Assembly: GCA_020543525.1 (NCBI GenBank)
Contig: JAHYIO010000027.1
Coordinates: 1-64,000, forward strand
Origin: Coriolopsis trogii
Taxonomy: Eukaryota; Basidiomycota; Agaricomycetes; Polyporales; Polyporaceae
Direction of reading: 5' to 3'
DNA length: 64,000 nucleotides
Within the stretch, counting starts at the first letter, position 1. Every line of letters begins with the position of its first letter. Made by a program: the position numbers and the translations under genes. This document shows positions 30,702 through 41,986 of the stretch, piece after piece. Under the pieces are notes generated by a model that was not told where the DNA came from, ran no database searches, and saw only the letters and a list, made by a program, of their open reading frames with translations.

Positions 30702-31340
30702 TTTCTCCCCCCTAAACCTCGGCTTACTTCGTAATCTAGGAACTCCGGAGGATCGTGCAGAGCGAACGTCGGGCCCATGCGGCGCGGGCGGTTGCCTGGG
30801 TCCCGGCGATCGGCGGGACACGGGTTGTCGTTGAGTAAGCTCAGCAGCCGCTGTTTGGGGCAAAGACTGTCCGGTTGTTGTTGTTATGAGGTGGAACGTC
30901 GAGGAGTTCAAGTTGTATATATGCATAATACGCTGCATAAAGGCTGCATAGTGTTGGAGATGCTACTCCCGAGACGCCATAGAGTCATGCATCTTTCTGA
31001 CGAGGGGCGAGTTTTGAAGAGGAATCGAGACGCTCGGACGTGGCACGTCGGCTATATTGAAGATGTCAGTACACGGTCGTTGGTTTGCCAAAGTACGAAC
31101 CACTGGCAGGCGTTCACTTGAAGGTGGTTTGTCGAGCAAATCTGGCTCACAAGCAGGACACATTTGAGGCTGAGTTGAGGTGCATTGCGCAAAACGCATA
31201 GATATCCGAGCCGCCGTAGCTAGGTAGTATTTATGTGTTTATGTTGTCGAGACAGGAAAGCTAACTTGATGTAGTAGAGAACCAAAAGCTTGTAGACTTA
31301 CCACGTCGCGCAAGTCTCCATCCTTTTTCCACTGTACATC
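30702..31340. other. Intergenic, nothing recognised
   Basis: Spacer between the minisatellite and the secreted-protein gene; this is where the repeat-rich part of the window ends. Confidence 0.35.
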
Positions 31341-31718
31341 CTAAGCATGGGTGGCAACACCTTCGCCTTGGGGCGTGTCGACTTGCTCGAGCTCGGCGAG
31401 AGACTTGACCCTGGGGAAGTCGCAGTCCGAGGTGAGCGACTGGCCGTTGAGCTCCCAGCCGTTGCAGCACGAGCGGAACTATAGGAGAGGTGAATCGGGG
31501 AATCAGCATTGTTGAGAAAGTCGACATACGTTGCTCAGGTGCTCGGAGATGGACCCAGCAGCGCAGTCGCCGTTGCCGCTGTTGTAGTCGCCGCCGAGCG
31601 AGGAGCAGCACGGCTGGGTGGCCTCAGGGTGAGAGCCGCCGTTGATAACGCACTTGCAGGCCTCGGTGGTGGAGATGGCTGCGAGGACGATGGTGAGGAA
31701 GAGGCGGGAGAACTGCAT
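31341..31718 (-). CDS. Small secreted eight-cysteine protein, 108 aa, two exons
   Basis: Exons 31718-31530 and 31478-31341 (327 nt, intron 51 bp with GTATGTCG donor and TATAG acceptor). Residues 1-20 (MQFSRLFLTIVLAAISTTEA) are a clear signal peptide. The mature part starts CKCVINGG and has eight cysteines in the order C-x-C, CC (ATQPCCSS), C (GNGDCAAG), CC (FRSCCNGW), C (TSDCDFPR), which would allow four disulfides. The two CC doublets recall hydrophobins, but spacing and lack of a hydrophobic core differ, so I do not call it one. The C-terminus is acidic and short. Such proteins are secreted to the wall or medium; some act as effectors. Function unknown. A good TATA box lies upstream. Confidence 0.8.
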
Positions 31719-31800
31719 TGTGATGAGGAGTGGGTGGTTTGGATGAGAGTAAGAGCGGGATGGTGTTGGGAATGAGATACCCATATGGTCCTGGCTTTGG

Positions 31801-31808
31801 CTTTTATA
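31801..31808 (-). promoter_or_regulatory. TATA box of the secreted-protein gene
   Basis: TATAAAAG on the minus strand, 83 bp upstream of the start codon, with no ATG between. Placement fits a short 5' leader of about 50 bases and suggests a strongly regulated, TATA-type promoter. Confidence 0.65.
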
Positions 31809-33185
31809 GCGGAACGCGGACTCCACTGATACGTTTCCCATAATCGAATTGCAGCGTCTGTAAATCCGATTCGAACGCCAGAGGAATGTCCGAGAGGCAA
31901 AAGTGTTTAACGTTGAACGCCAGAGGTGGCGGCGTCAATGGTCGCGTACCCCGCCAAGCGACGTTATGCGCATGTCTGCCATACCTATGGAGGCCGGCCA
32001 CCGACGATCGTACGGTATTGTACGTGGAAGTCGAGCCAAGAGACTGCAGCGACGTTGCTGGCCAGGGAGTCGACGTAGAGCGGTCGCAGACGGGCGCTGC
32101 AACCACATTGATAGCGAATGACAGGGGGCTGTCAACAATTGCCGTGGGGTCCTGTCATGGGCCCGACATGGGACCCGTAAGTTCGATGCCGGTTCGGAAG
32201 AGCATGCGAGACAGTATCATCATGACCTCACTCTCTCAAACACCCGCGCATGCCGGAGGAAAGGACAGACGCGGAGAGATACTGGTCCCGGTTGCTCCTG
32301 ACAACTTTGATATGTCAGTATATGTACTGTGATACACATGCACTCTTCTAGGGGGCAGCGATCGTGCATGCGGACGTACGTTGGTTTGAGCAACAAGGAA
32401 GACGAGGATTGCGACGAGGTAACAACGTCATACTTGATCGCGGTAGTCCTGGAGTCAACGATTTGTGTTGATACCGATCCAGTCAAGCGTTATGTGTGTA
32501 TATATCAAATGTCGATGAGGAAGCAGCTTCGGGTGATTGGGGAGGGTCTGGGGGATTCGATATCGACTGGGAGAGACATTTATGAGCTTCGGAGACCAGG
32601 CACATCGCTGTCATGGTTAAATGACGTTCTGTGGGTGTTCTGTGTTCCTATCTGTGCAGTTCGGACCATAAGAGCTTATCGCGCAGGCAGCGCTGGACCA
32701 TGGGGCGGGGAAGTGGCGGGGAGCACTAGACAAAGGCTGGAAGGGTTGGAGTGCACGCGACAAGCACTGCTTACTGGTGGCGGAGCCGACGGAGCGGTAC
32801 GGGCATAAAGGTAGCGCCGGGACTCGAGGATATTAATAGCGCGAGCGTCTCTCCCTCGCGTGGACGGATCGCGAAAGAGCCACAACCTCTCGTCCCCTTC
32901 GGCCTCTCTCGTCCTCATCGGCCTCTCTCGGCCCACAACGCTCTCCCCAGAGCCCCGTCGCCCGCTCGGGATGGCCGACACGCCGCGCAGAGTGCCCTAC
33001 GGCATCGACTTGGACCCCGGCCGCTCTGTCAGCGACATCGGCGGCTGCAGACTCGGAGGGTGAGAAAGAGGAGAGTGGGTGAGAAGGAGAAATGAGGGAG
33101 AGGGATGGAGTCGTGCCTGGTCCCAGAGCCAATCGTAGACGCACGAAGAGGCAGAACCACATGGACCGCTGCCACATGCGCCAGA
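31809..33185. other. Divergent intergenic region
   Basis: Separates the minus-strand secreted-protein gene from the plus-strand transporter and should hold both promoters. Short ORFs around 32,330-32,810 and 32,860-33,060 have no domain. Confidence 0.4.
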
Positions 33186-33191
33186 TATAAA
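33186..33191 (+). promoter_or_regulatory. TATA box of the first POT transporter gene
   Basis: TATAAA about 130 bp upstream of the start codon, followed by pyrimidine-rich sequence (TTCTTCCCCTCTC), a usual fungal core-promoter layout. Confidence 0.5.
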
Positions 33192-33317
33192 CCATCCAGG
33201 CCGCTTCGTTCTTCCCCTCTCAGGCTCCCCACGACTCTCAGTCCACCTCCCCCATCCGTGCCTTGACGTCGCGCCCCGCCCGTCGTCCCCTTCGAAGAGC
33301 TTACTGCACGCGACACC

Positions 33318-35682
33318 ATGGCTGGCCTACAAGCTGACAGGGATATCATCGCCGGTCTCGCAGAGGCCAAGGCTGATGAGTACTCCCTCGAGAAAAAGGG
33401 CATCAGTCCTCCCGAGTCCACCCACGAGCATGAGCTCGATGGCATCCACGACGGCCTCGAGTTCCCCACAGAGCAGGAGAAGGCCACCCTCCGCCATGTC
33501 TCCGACACCATTCCTTGGAGCGCCTACTGTGAGTATTCATCACTCATCCCTACCCCTGCGCACTCCTACTCACTATATGCGCCTTCCTTGAAGTGATCGC
33601 TGTCTGCGAATTGGCAGAGCGGTTCTCCTACTATGGCTCCACCGTCGTCTTCGTGAGTATTCTCTCCTTGATGTGCTCATTCTCATTCAATCAAGCTTTC
33701 CAAATCCGAGACGCGCACCTCGCGTAGATCACTTTACATGATGGCGCTCATCTTATCGCGCATTGTCTCTTCATTTCATCACCCTACCATTTCGCTTTGC
33801 ACACTGTGCAGCTTGCGTTCGCCGCACGTCGGCATCCTGCTTCTTCGTGGGCAGATAAAGCATGGATTCACGGCACTCTACGTGTACGCTCTGCGAGCTT
33901 CTTGTCTCTCGCGTGACTTCTACTTCCACCGCACTTCGTCTCTCGCCCTCATTGGACGCAAGCTGATGAATTGCTTTGCGATTTCTAGACCAACTTCATT
34001 CAGCAAAGTCTGCCAAAGGGCTCACGAACCGGTGCAGACCCCCAACAAGCCGGTGCCCTCGGTCTTGGCCAGCGTGCTTCTACCGGTATCGGTACCTTCA
34101 ACACGTTCTGGTGAGTACTGAGTGTCGTTCGATGGTCTGACGCAGACTGACGGGGTTATAAAGGGTGTACGTCATCCCTCTATTCGGAGCATACATCGCC
34201 GATACAAGATGGGGTCGTTACAAGACTGTCTGTGTCTCTGTCGCCGTTGCTCTCGTTGGTCACGTTCTCCTCATCATCTCCGCGGTCCCCGGTGTCATCG
34301 AGCATTCGAATGGCGCACTGGCATGCTTCATCATCGCCATCGTCATCATGGGTCTCGGAACCGGTGGCTTCAAGTCCAACATCTCTCCTCTTGTCGCTGA
34401 GCAGTACCGCCGCACGAGGCTCTTCATTGGTCAAACGAAGTCTGGTGAGCGTGTCATCGTCGACCCGGTGATGACCACGTCGAGGATATACATGTACTTC
34501 TACCTCTTCATCAACGTCGGCGCCCTCATTGGCCAGATCTCGATGGCTTACTCCGAGAAGGTATGCCATACTTCAGAGCGCATACAACCACATACTAACA
34601 ACATATTGTTTCCTAGTATGTCGGCTTCTGGCTCGCCTACACTCTCCCCACGGTTGTGTTCATGATCTGCCCATTCGTTCTCTACTTTGGCCGCAACATG
34701 TACATCCGCTCGCCTCCTCGCGGCTCTGTACTTTCCAAGTCCCTCCTGATCTGGCGTCAGGCGATGAAGGGCCGTTGGTCGCTGAACCCGGTTAGGCTAT
34801 GGAAGAACATGAACGCCCCCGACTTCTGGGAGTCTGCCAAGCCAAGCAACTTCAGGGGCGAGACCAAGCCGTCCTGGATGACGTTCGACGATCAGTGGGT
34901 TGACGAGGTCAAGCGCGGGTTCAAGGCCTGCAGTGTCTTCATGTGGTTCCCCATCTACTGTACGTCGTCTCGTCTGCCGTCCTGTTCGCACTCGGCTTCT
35001 GATATGCGTCTTTACAGGGCTCACGTACAACCAGCTGAACAACAACTTGACGTCCCAGGCGGCAACGATGGTCACGAACGGCGTTCCCAACGACGTGCTC
35101 TCCAATCTCGACCCCTTCGCGCTCATCATCTTCATTCCCATCTGTGACATGTTCATCTACCCCGCCCTCCGCCGGGCGGGCATCAACTTCACCCCGCTGA
35201 AGAAGATCACGCTCGGATTTTACACCGGTGCGGCTGCGATGGTCTGGGCGGCAGTGGTCCAGCACTTCATTTACAAGCGTAACCCGTGCGGCAACCAAGT
35301 CGCGAAATGCCAGGACGCCGACGGGAACCCGATCACGTCCGACCTGAATGTCTGGATTCAAACCGGGGCGTACGTCCTCATCGCGTTCTCGGAGATCTTC
35401 GCGTCGATCACCGGTCTCGAGTACGCGTTCACGAAGGCGCCGAAGAACATGCGTTCGCTCGTCATGGCCATCTTCCTCTTCATGAGCGCGATCAGCGCCG
35501 CCATCGGGGAGGCGTTCGTCGCGCTCTCGTCGGATCCGCTGTTGGTCTGGAACTATGGTGTCATGGCCGTGCTCGCGTTCATTGCTGGCACGATCTTCTG
35601 GTTCCAGTACCGCCATCTCGATGCTGCCGAGGACGATCTCAACGCGATTGGCGAGGGCCATTACGACGAGAAGCAGCATTAA
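33318..35682 (+). CDS. POT-family proton-coupled oligopeptide transporter, copy A, 598 aa
   Basis: Six exons: 33318-33528, 33594-33652, 33989-34110, 34164-34560, 34617-34959, 35018-35682; 1,797 nt in total, consistent phases. Family hallmarks: ExxERFxYYG motif as ELAERFSYYGSTVVF in exon 2, and FNTFWVYVIPLFGAY followed by IADTRWGRYKT across exons 3-4. Several hydrophobic segments follow (LIIFIPICDMFIYPALRR, MVWAAVVQHF, AFIAGTIFWFQYRH), as expected for a 12-TM plasma-membrane importer of di- and tripeptides. The N-terminal 70 residues are hydrophilic and cytosolic. Nearest homologue is copy B at 53990-56124. Intron 2 is 336 bp, unusually long for this locus (65 bp in copy B). Confidence 0.93.
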
Positions 35683-36157
35683 GCCGCTCCTCTCTCCCCC
35701 CCCTCTGGTCTACGCCCCTCCTCCCTCCTCCCTCATGCCCACTCCCGTCACCTCTCACGCACAACTCTCACGCATTTACCTCCACGCACGCATCTAATGC
35801 CTAGGTGATATACTCTTATCATTATAGGACCTGCTTCCCCCTTGTATCATACCTGTGTTTCCTTGGCTTTGTGACGACGAAGACGACGAATGATGCCAAG
35901 CTCACGAAAGCTGTCGCTTGCTCTCTCATGCTTTTATCCTTTCATCTTCACTTACGATAGAGCGATTGGGGTGTGTAGGAGGTAGCTCGTAGTAGTGTAT
36001 TCAGAGCTGACATGTGACACCGGGATCTCCTGGTTGAATTGCTGTAGTTAGATTCCCGTAATGAAACCTCCAATGAATCGCCTCTTCCTGTGCGCCGCCG
36101 ATTAAGACTACTACTATACAAGTGTGAGATCGTAACACTTGTGGGTGTGGTGGACTC
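35683..36157. other. Convergent 3' spacer
   Basis: Lies between the ends of the transporter (plus) and the SDR remnant (minus). Pyrimidine-rich just after the transporter stop; no gene. Confidence 0.4.
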
Positions 36158-36370
36158 TTAATCGAAAATGAAGCCACCATCGATGGTGTACTGTCAGGAT
36201 GTAAGTCAGCCTATCATTGTTCACGAAAGGTGTTGTACTATGCTCACCGATTGGCCTGTTTGATTGAGGGGTGGGTGAGCGAATGGTCGTGTCAGTGTCC
36301 TCCGAGCCTAGGGTCCTCAAAACTCACCTGTGATGAAGTTGGAGTTGCGCATGATCAAACGTTTCCCGAA
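36158..36370 (-). pseudogene. C-terminal tail of a short-chain dehydrogenase/reductase, with an 8-nt microexon
   Basis: On the minus strand, RLIMRNSNFITG ends at a GTGAGT donor (36327), an 8-nt exon (36255-36248) follows, and after another GTGAGC intron the last exon (36190-36158) gives YTIDGGFIFD and a stop. Spliced, the end reads TGQSYTIDGG, the usual C-terminal signature of SDR enzymes, where it packs against the NAD(P)-binding core. No Rossmann motif (TGxxxGxG) or YxxxK site lies upstream; instead, within about 25 bp, the sequence becomes the middle of a P450 gene on the same strand. It is therefore a remnant. Correct splice signals at both short introns show that it derives from a real gene. 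Confidence 0.6.
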
Positions 36371-36395
36371 TGCAGATAAAAAATGTGACGCCCAC

Positions 36396-37886
36396 CAGAG
36401 TATAGAGAAGCTGCAGCGGCTTTGATCAGCTCTTCATCGGCTGGTGTTGGCATCCCTTTCTCCTCCAAGTAGCTCAATGTGAACGATGGGAGTGCCTTTC
36501 CTGCGCCCTAAACCAGTACAAGCACATATAAGCACAATAAACGTCCAAAGGCAATGCACGAAGGGCAAAGGTGCAACCTCACCATCTGGGTCTTGACAAA
36601 CTCGAACGGCACGTCGTACATCTTGTCCAATTCTCTCCGCATGCGACGCGCGAGTCTCTTGAATTCGCCACCAGGTGCCCACCCTGGCAGGTAGCGTAGG
36701 AGTGGGAAGTTGTCGACCAAGAATGCGCCGGGCTCGGATGCCTTCGCGAACCCTTGCATCGCGATCTCGACGACTCTCACTAGCGAATCATGGTCCTGGT
36801 CGCGAGCCACCTCGTATCCGTACGCGAGCCGGAGGATGAGAGCTCCAGTGGACCTGCGTGAGTCCAAATCACTAGGCTACTGGATCGCTCAACTGATAGA
36901 CAGGAGGGCACGTACTCTCGAGGGTGCCTGTAGAAGTTCTTCGGGTCGCGTAGGAAGCGCGACATGAGGCGATGCGTCTCCTCTTCTTGCATTGCGAGGA
37001 TGTGGGCGTCCTGGCATGCGCGAGCACCTATGAACTGTTGAAACAGCCGCCGGAACTCGCGGAAGCGTGGGTTGTCCGGTCCGTGAGCGTAGCCAAGGCC
37101 GCGATCCCATCCAACGCTGCAGTCAAAGCAGTATTACCGGTATGGACAAGGAACATACAGGACATGTCGTGCGTTGAATACAGGCATCTACAGGCGCATA
37201 TCGAGAACTACGCACAGCTCACCAGCCATGATCGCGTCTGGCCTGTCAGAGTAGATGGAACCTTGGAAGGAGGCCAGAGTGGGTTCATGGTCATGCTCCG
37301 TGTCATAATGAAGGAATACGAACCCCTTGCGTCCAGCAAGTCGCTCGCAGCATTGAATGAGCCGAGGATCAACGTGTGCTGACCCATGACGGTCACGCCG
37401 ACAATGTCGCCTTTGAGGAACACAATTAGACACCGTTTAGACACAGAGAGGATAATGGAGATAAGACAAGATTATAAGCCGTTCGCTCGGCTTACAGCAA
37501 TATCCGCCAACGTATGTTGGCTCTCTCTCAACATAGTAGTGAACTGCGTATTGAGGCGTCGGCCGACAACTTGGTGCGCAACCGTACGTCGCCTGACAGA
37601 CGGTGAAAGGGAGTATTTCCTATGACCCACCATATCGTGATATCCATTCATGAAATTTGAGCCATTGTTTTTCCGCAGGGATCTGCAGCGCAACTCCTAG
37701 GAAAGGGTAACCCCAGGGACCGGGAACTCTGGCTGTGGAGGGCGAGAAAAGACGTGACCGCGCAAGCACGATGACGAGAGCGAGAGCAAGGAGAGCAAGC
37801 GCAACGTCCGATGTCAGTCCCAGTGAACGGAGAGCTTCAAATTTAGACATATACGACTGCACAGAGACATCAGGAGAAAACGGCAT
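36396..37886 (-). pseudogene. Cytochrome P450, N-terminal half only
   Basis: Minus-strand exons: 37886-37631 (membrane anchor VALALLALALVIVLA, then proline hinge ARVPGPWGYPFLG), 37410-37324 (DIVGVTVMGQHTLIL), 37261-37212 (SIYSDRPDAIMAGEL), an exon with VGWDRGLGYAHG and FREFRRLFQQFIG near 37,115-36,910, one with GALILRLAYGYEVARDQD and YLPGWAPGGEFKRLAR near 36,858-36,590, and KALPSFTLSYLEEKG to AAASLYSG ending at 36,396. The coding sequence stops at the beginning of the I-helix. The oxygen-binding T, ExxR and the heme-cysteine loop (FxxGxRxCxG) are absent; an SDR tail follows instead. The product would be membrane-anchored but unable to bind heme, so it is a truncated gene. The family looks like the OrdA-type P450s common in basidiomycetes. 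Confidence 0.8.
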
Positions 37887-38547
37887 GCTGTATATTAGAA
37901 GAGGGAAAATCTGAGACCCAGGCCTGCCGAGAGTGCACCGTCGATGACCTTTGCGGCAGGATATGTTGTGGCCCAGTCCAGCCTGATATGGCAGACTGTC
38001 TCCGATGTTGAGTGGAAAGACGTAGGCGACGGCGGGCGACTCAGTCCCGTAAATCGCAAATCTTCGGCATCGCCAGCCGAGAGTCGCCGGGAGTGGGCGG
38101 CAGGAACGGCATTCGGCGACTACACGGTCACGTGAAGGATGAACACATGGTGGCGGAGGGCGATTGCATCGTTGCCACGCTCGCTGCCAAGCCCTCGTCC
38201 GTCTCTTGCCAACTCACCCATGTCTTCTGGACTTATGTTTCCTCAGCTCCCACCCACAAGGGCATCGCATGAGCGACAAAACGACGGATAGTGTCGGCAT
38301 GGATGAACACTACTAAGGGGAAGATGATATCGGCGAGGAGGATGCCTGGTACCTGACCGCTACGCAACGCAATATAACGGGTGCATCTCTGCCAGTTCGA
38401 TATGGAAGATCGACTATTGCACGGTTAGCTAAGGAACGACTTATGAATGCTTCGGTGCGCCTGGCGCTTGTGCCATCCTATGCTCTCTTAACATCGGCCA
38501 CCATCCCCTCCCCAGCCAGGGCCCCGTTCGTAGGCTCTCTCTCCGCA
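37887..38547. other. Divergent intergenic region
   Basis: Between the P450 start (minus) and the oxidoreductase start (plus). No clear ORF or repeat. An in-frame ATG at 38,443 could extend the oxidoreductase but would bury its signal peptide. Confidence 0.4.
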
Positions 38548-41062
38548 ATGGCTGTCTCTCGCACGCTTCCTCTCATTGTGCTGCTGAGCCTCGTCATCGT
38601 CGTGGACAATGTGCTCGCAACCACGGCCAATTTTGCGCGCGAGCTCATGAACACTACCTCCCTTCCCTCCGCCTTGGACCTCCTCAATATCACTGTCGGC
38701 GGCAGGCTCAAGGCTGCTGTGCCCTTCGAGAGTGCATGTTTCTCCACTGTACAAGGGCACTCGGTTCCCGTCAATTCCACCGCCTGCTCTATCCTACAAT
38801 CCAGCTATACCGACCCAACCTATCGCGTCTCTCACTTTGGCGCATACATGCTGGTCAGTCCCTTTTCTCTTTCATTGTGCGCTCTGCATGCAATTGCTCA
38901 CGACAGTATGCAGCCCCAATGGGAGACATGTCAATCTTCCAACTCGACAGAGGGATGCCTTCTCGATAATAGCAATCCATCGAACCCCGCGGCTTACACG
39001 GGAGTCAACTGTCAACTCGGCAACGTTCCTCCTTACTACGTGCGTTAGCTCGCTCTTCTGCATCTCTACCTCTCTCATTGAGACAACTTCACGCTTTATA
39101 AGATTGAAGTCAAGTCCGCTTTCGATGTACAAGCCGCTCTGGCTTTCTCTCACTTCACCGGCATGCGTCTGTCCGTGAAAAACAAGGGCCACGATTACAA
39201 GGGACGTTCTAGCGGCAAGAACACGCTCTCGCTCTGGGTAAGTCAGCTATGCACATATATGCCATGAACGTCTCACAATGTGATTTGGGGCCGACAGACT
39301 ACGGGGTTGCGGTCGGTACGTACTGTTACTTCCCATCCTTGGCGTCCGTTCAAATTCCAAACTCGCACAGATTTCACATCACCCCGCTTTCTCTCCTGAA
39401 GGCTGCGTGGGTACGACTTACGATGCGATCACGACAGGGGTGCGTTCTTTGCGCCACAACCTTTCCCTGGAATTATAGAATCTGTGCTCACCATCCCACA
39501 GGCTGGCGTCTTCACGCAGGACGTCTACGCGTTCGCGGACAGTGTGAACCGGACTATCATTGGCGGGTATCACCAGACCGTCGGTTTTTCTGGTGGATAC
39601 TTCCTCGTGCGTCAAGTCTTGCTTCTTTGTTGGCATATGCACGCTAACACGCCTGCAGGGCGGCGGTCACAGTATCCTCTCCACCGTCTACGGGCTCGCA
39701 GCTGACCGAGTGGTATGTCACTGTCTATGCTGCGTCTCCGTGTACTTGCTATCTGGTGCTTATGCGTACATGACACCGCAACCCCAGGTTCAAGTGAAAG
39801 TTGTCACTCCGGACGGTGTGTATCGGGTTGCGAATGAATGCCAGAACAAAGACCTGTTCTTCGCGCTGCGCGGCGGCGGAGGGTCCGCGTTTGGTGTCGT
39901 TATCGAGTCCACGCATCGTACTGAGCCCAGGTTCCCCATTCAAGCGTGAGTCTGTTACCGTGTATCTTGGGGGTTCCTGCTGAAGCTGCGATGATAGTGC
40001 TATCATCAAGTTCACTCCTCAGGTGTCCACTGATCTTGCAGCGTGGTATAGTTTGATGGTCGATAACTCTCTGCAATGGGCGAACGACGGCTGGGGCGGT
40101 CACATTGTCGTATGTCTCTCCGTTGATGTGCTACGGGGCGTCCTGATAACTCACATGCACTCCTCAGGGACCGACGCTGATCCACGTAACGCCGCTCCTC
40201 AACACTACTGCTGCTCAGCAGTCCATGCAGCCAGCCATCGACTTCGTGAACGCTCGAAACGGCAGCGTCGTGATCGAGGAACTTCCATCATGGCTCGCCT
40301 TCTTCAACAAATACGTGCCAGCGGCGCAAGCCGTACGTGTTGTCTCCAGTGCGCTCATGCGAGTTACTCATAAAAGCGCCTATAGGCTGTCGGCCCTGAA
40401 CTTGAACTCGGCACGCGCCTGATTCCCAGCAAGTTCTTCTCGACCGAAGATGGGCGCACGCAGCTTTCGGCTCTCGTCAACGAGACGCTTTCGTTTGCGA
40501 GTCCTTATATCGTGACAGGTACTCCTTGGTTGTTCGAGGCCCAGCAGGGCGCGACGGCCGTGACTCCTGCATGGCGCGATGCAATCTGGCACCTGTCTAT
40601 CAAGTGGCAGTTTACGTTCGACGACACTCTTGAGGAGCGGAAAGCTGGGTACCGCACGCTCTCCGAGCATATACAGAAGTTCCGGGATATGACGCCTGGG
40701 AGCGGAGCGTACTTCGTAAGTATCATAGGCGTCTGTGTCGCGGATCCTTGGACGTGCTGACACGCGTGGTGCAGAATGAGGGCGACGTGTACGAGCCTGA
40801 GCACGAGCAGTCATACTGGGGTGATAACTATGCGAAGTTGCTCGCTGTCAAGCGGAGATAGTGAGTCCTGGTCCATGTCTTATCGAGTGCCTACGTCTGA
40901 CGCACGCGCGTGTGTCTAGCGATCCTCTCGGCCTCCTTGACTGCTGGCAATGCGGTACGTCATTAGTTTCTATTCCCGTAGCTTCTTTGCTCACACCGCA
41001 CTTTTGCAGTCGGATGGAAAGGCCCAGACGATAGCCTATACCAATGTCACGTCAAGCTATAA
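38548..41062 (+). CDS. Secreted BBE-like FAD-linked oxidoreductase, many exons
   Basis: The start at 38,548 gives a signal peptide (MAVSRTLPLIVLLSLVIVV); an upstream ATG at 38,443 does not. FAD_binding_4 region: VKNKGHDYKGRSSG, whose His is the usual 8-alpha-histidyl FAD attachment, then GGYHQTVGFSGGY and GGGHSILSTVYGL. At the place where bicovalent enzymes have the flavin-linked Cys (GGC), this protein has GGY, so attachment is probably through His only. A substrate-domain segment VVTPDGVYRVANE precedes FFALRGGGGSAFGVV. The C-terminus is the BBE motif NEGDVYEPEHEQSYWG, KRRYDPLGLLDCWQC, VGWKGPDD, with TAA at 41,060. About ten introns of 50-70 bp were seen. Such enzymes oxidise sugars, alcohols or aromatic compounds with O2 outside the cell; the substrate here is unknown. 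Confidence 0.85.
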
Positions 41063-41986
41063 CGTCGACTTTGACTCGAATAAGAAAGGGAATTAGGATG
41101 ATGTTGAGATTTTAGCTGCGCCGTCACTCCTTTGCACTTGCACATACTCTATCTATACCTATCTAACGCGCTCGCGTTCGTCCCCTCGTTGTTGTGCTGT
41201 GTTCTACTTAGGTACATACGCCAAGACTGTGATGTAAGGGCCGTACGGTAGCAATTTGTCGTGTTCGTCAGTATGTGCAGTAGCTGCGCCTTTCTTGGGA
41301 CACTGCGTTGGCCGGCTTGCCCGAACTTGCATGGTATGATGTATCTGTCATTTCCCGGATATATAGTTCTTCCTGGCGCATGTGCAATCCTCGGACGCTT
41401 CTCTTCCCTCCATACCCGACTGCCCCGGACTCTGCCTCTACTCAGTCTCTTGCTTGCACCACCGTACGACGGATTTGTTCGACCACTGGGCAAACGACAT
41501 CATTGCTACTGTATCTGGTGGTAGCGATTGCGAGCATGGAGAGGAGTACGTCTGATAGTCTCCCGAATGTTGGCCACCCTCCTATTGCACCCACTTCGCC
41601 GCCGTCATACGTCAATGCACCTGATCACGATGCGTGGCCCACGCCGCGATACGATGGCAGGAAAGCAACATCTTCTCCTCTTGGCCGCATATGGTACGCT
41701 ACACCCTCCTCCAGCGCACAGCGACCGCGACACGCTAACGCTCAAATTTCCGCATCGGGCGAAGGTCAAGACTTTTCCTCGTTCGCATTTCGATCTTTTC
41801 GTGACCGGTCCCGCTTCAACAATTCTTCCAAGACGCTACGGATACCAGTTTGCAAACTGAGTGCCGGACGGTGAGACATGATGATACAGGCGTACGCTTG
41901 TGGAGACGCTACACTATATCTTCCTGGTGACCTTGTCTCTCGGATGGCTGAGCCCCCCGCGCACTGCTTGACCTCCGACCGCCATC
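41063..41986. other. Intergenic, nothing assigned
   Basis: A plus-strand ORF near 41,308-41,874 has Pro/Ser-rich composition but no domain and no start context. Probably the promoter and 5' leader of the aldehyde dehydrogenase. Confidence 0.35.

Noticed and set aside
30024..30938. 304-codon minus-strand ORF over the 90-bp minisatellite
   Set aside because: Open only because the unit is 30 codons long; flanks have no domain and composition is extreme (Arg/His-rich).
31341..31718. Hydrophobin assignment for the secreted cysteine-rich protein
   Set aside because: It has eight Cys and two CC pairs, but the order and spacing do not match class I or II hydrophobins.
34939..35679. 246-codon minus-strand ORF antisense to transporter copy A, with a counterpart antisense to copy B (55,543-56,205)
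   Set aside because: Both mirror the transporter codon pattern; conservation follows from the sense gene.
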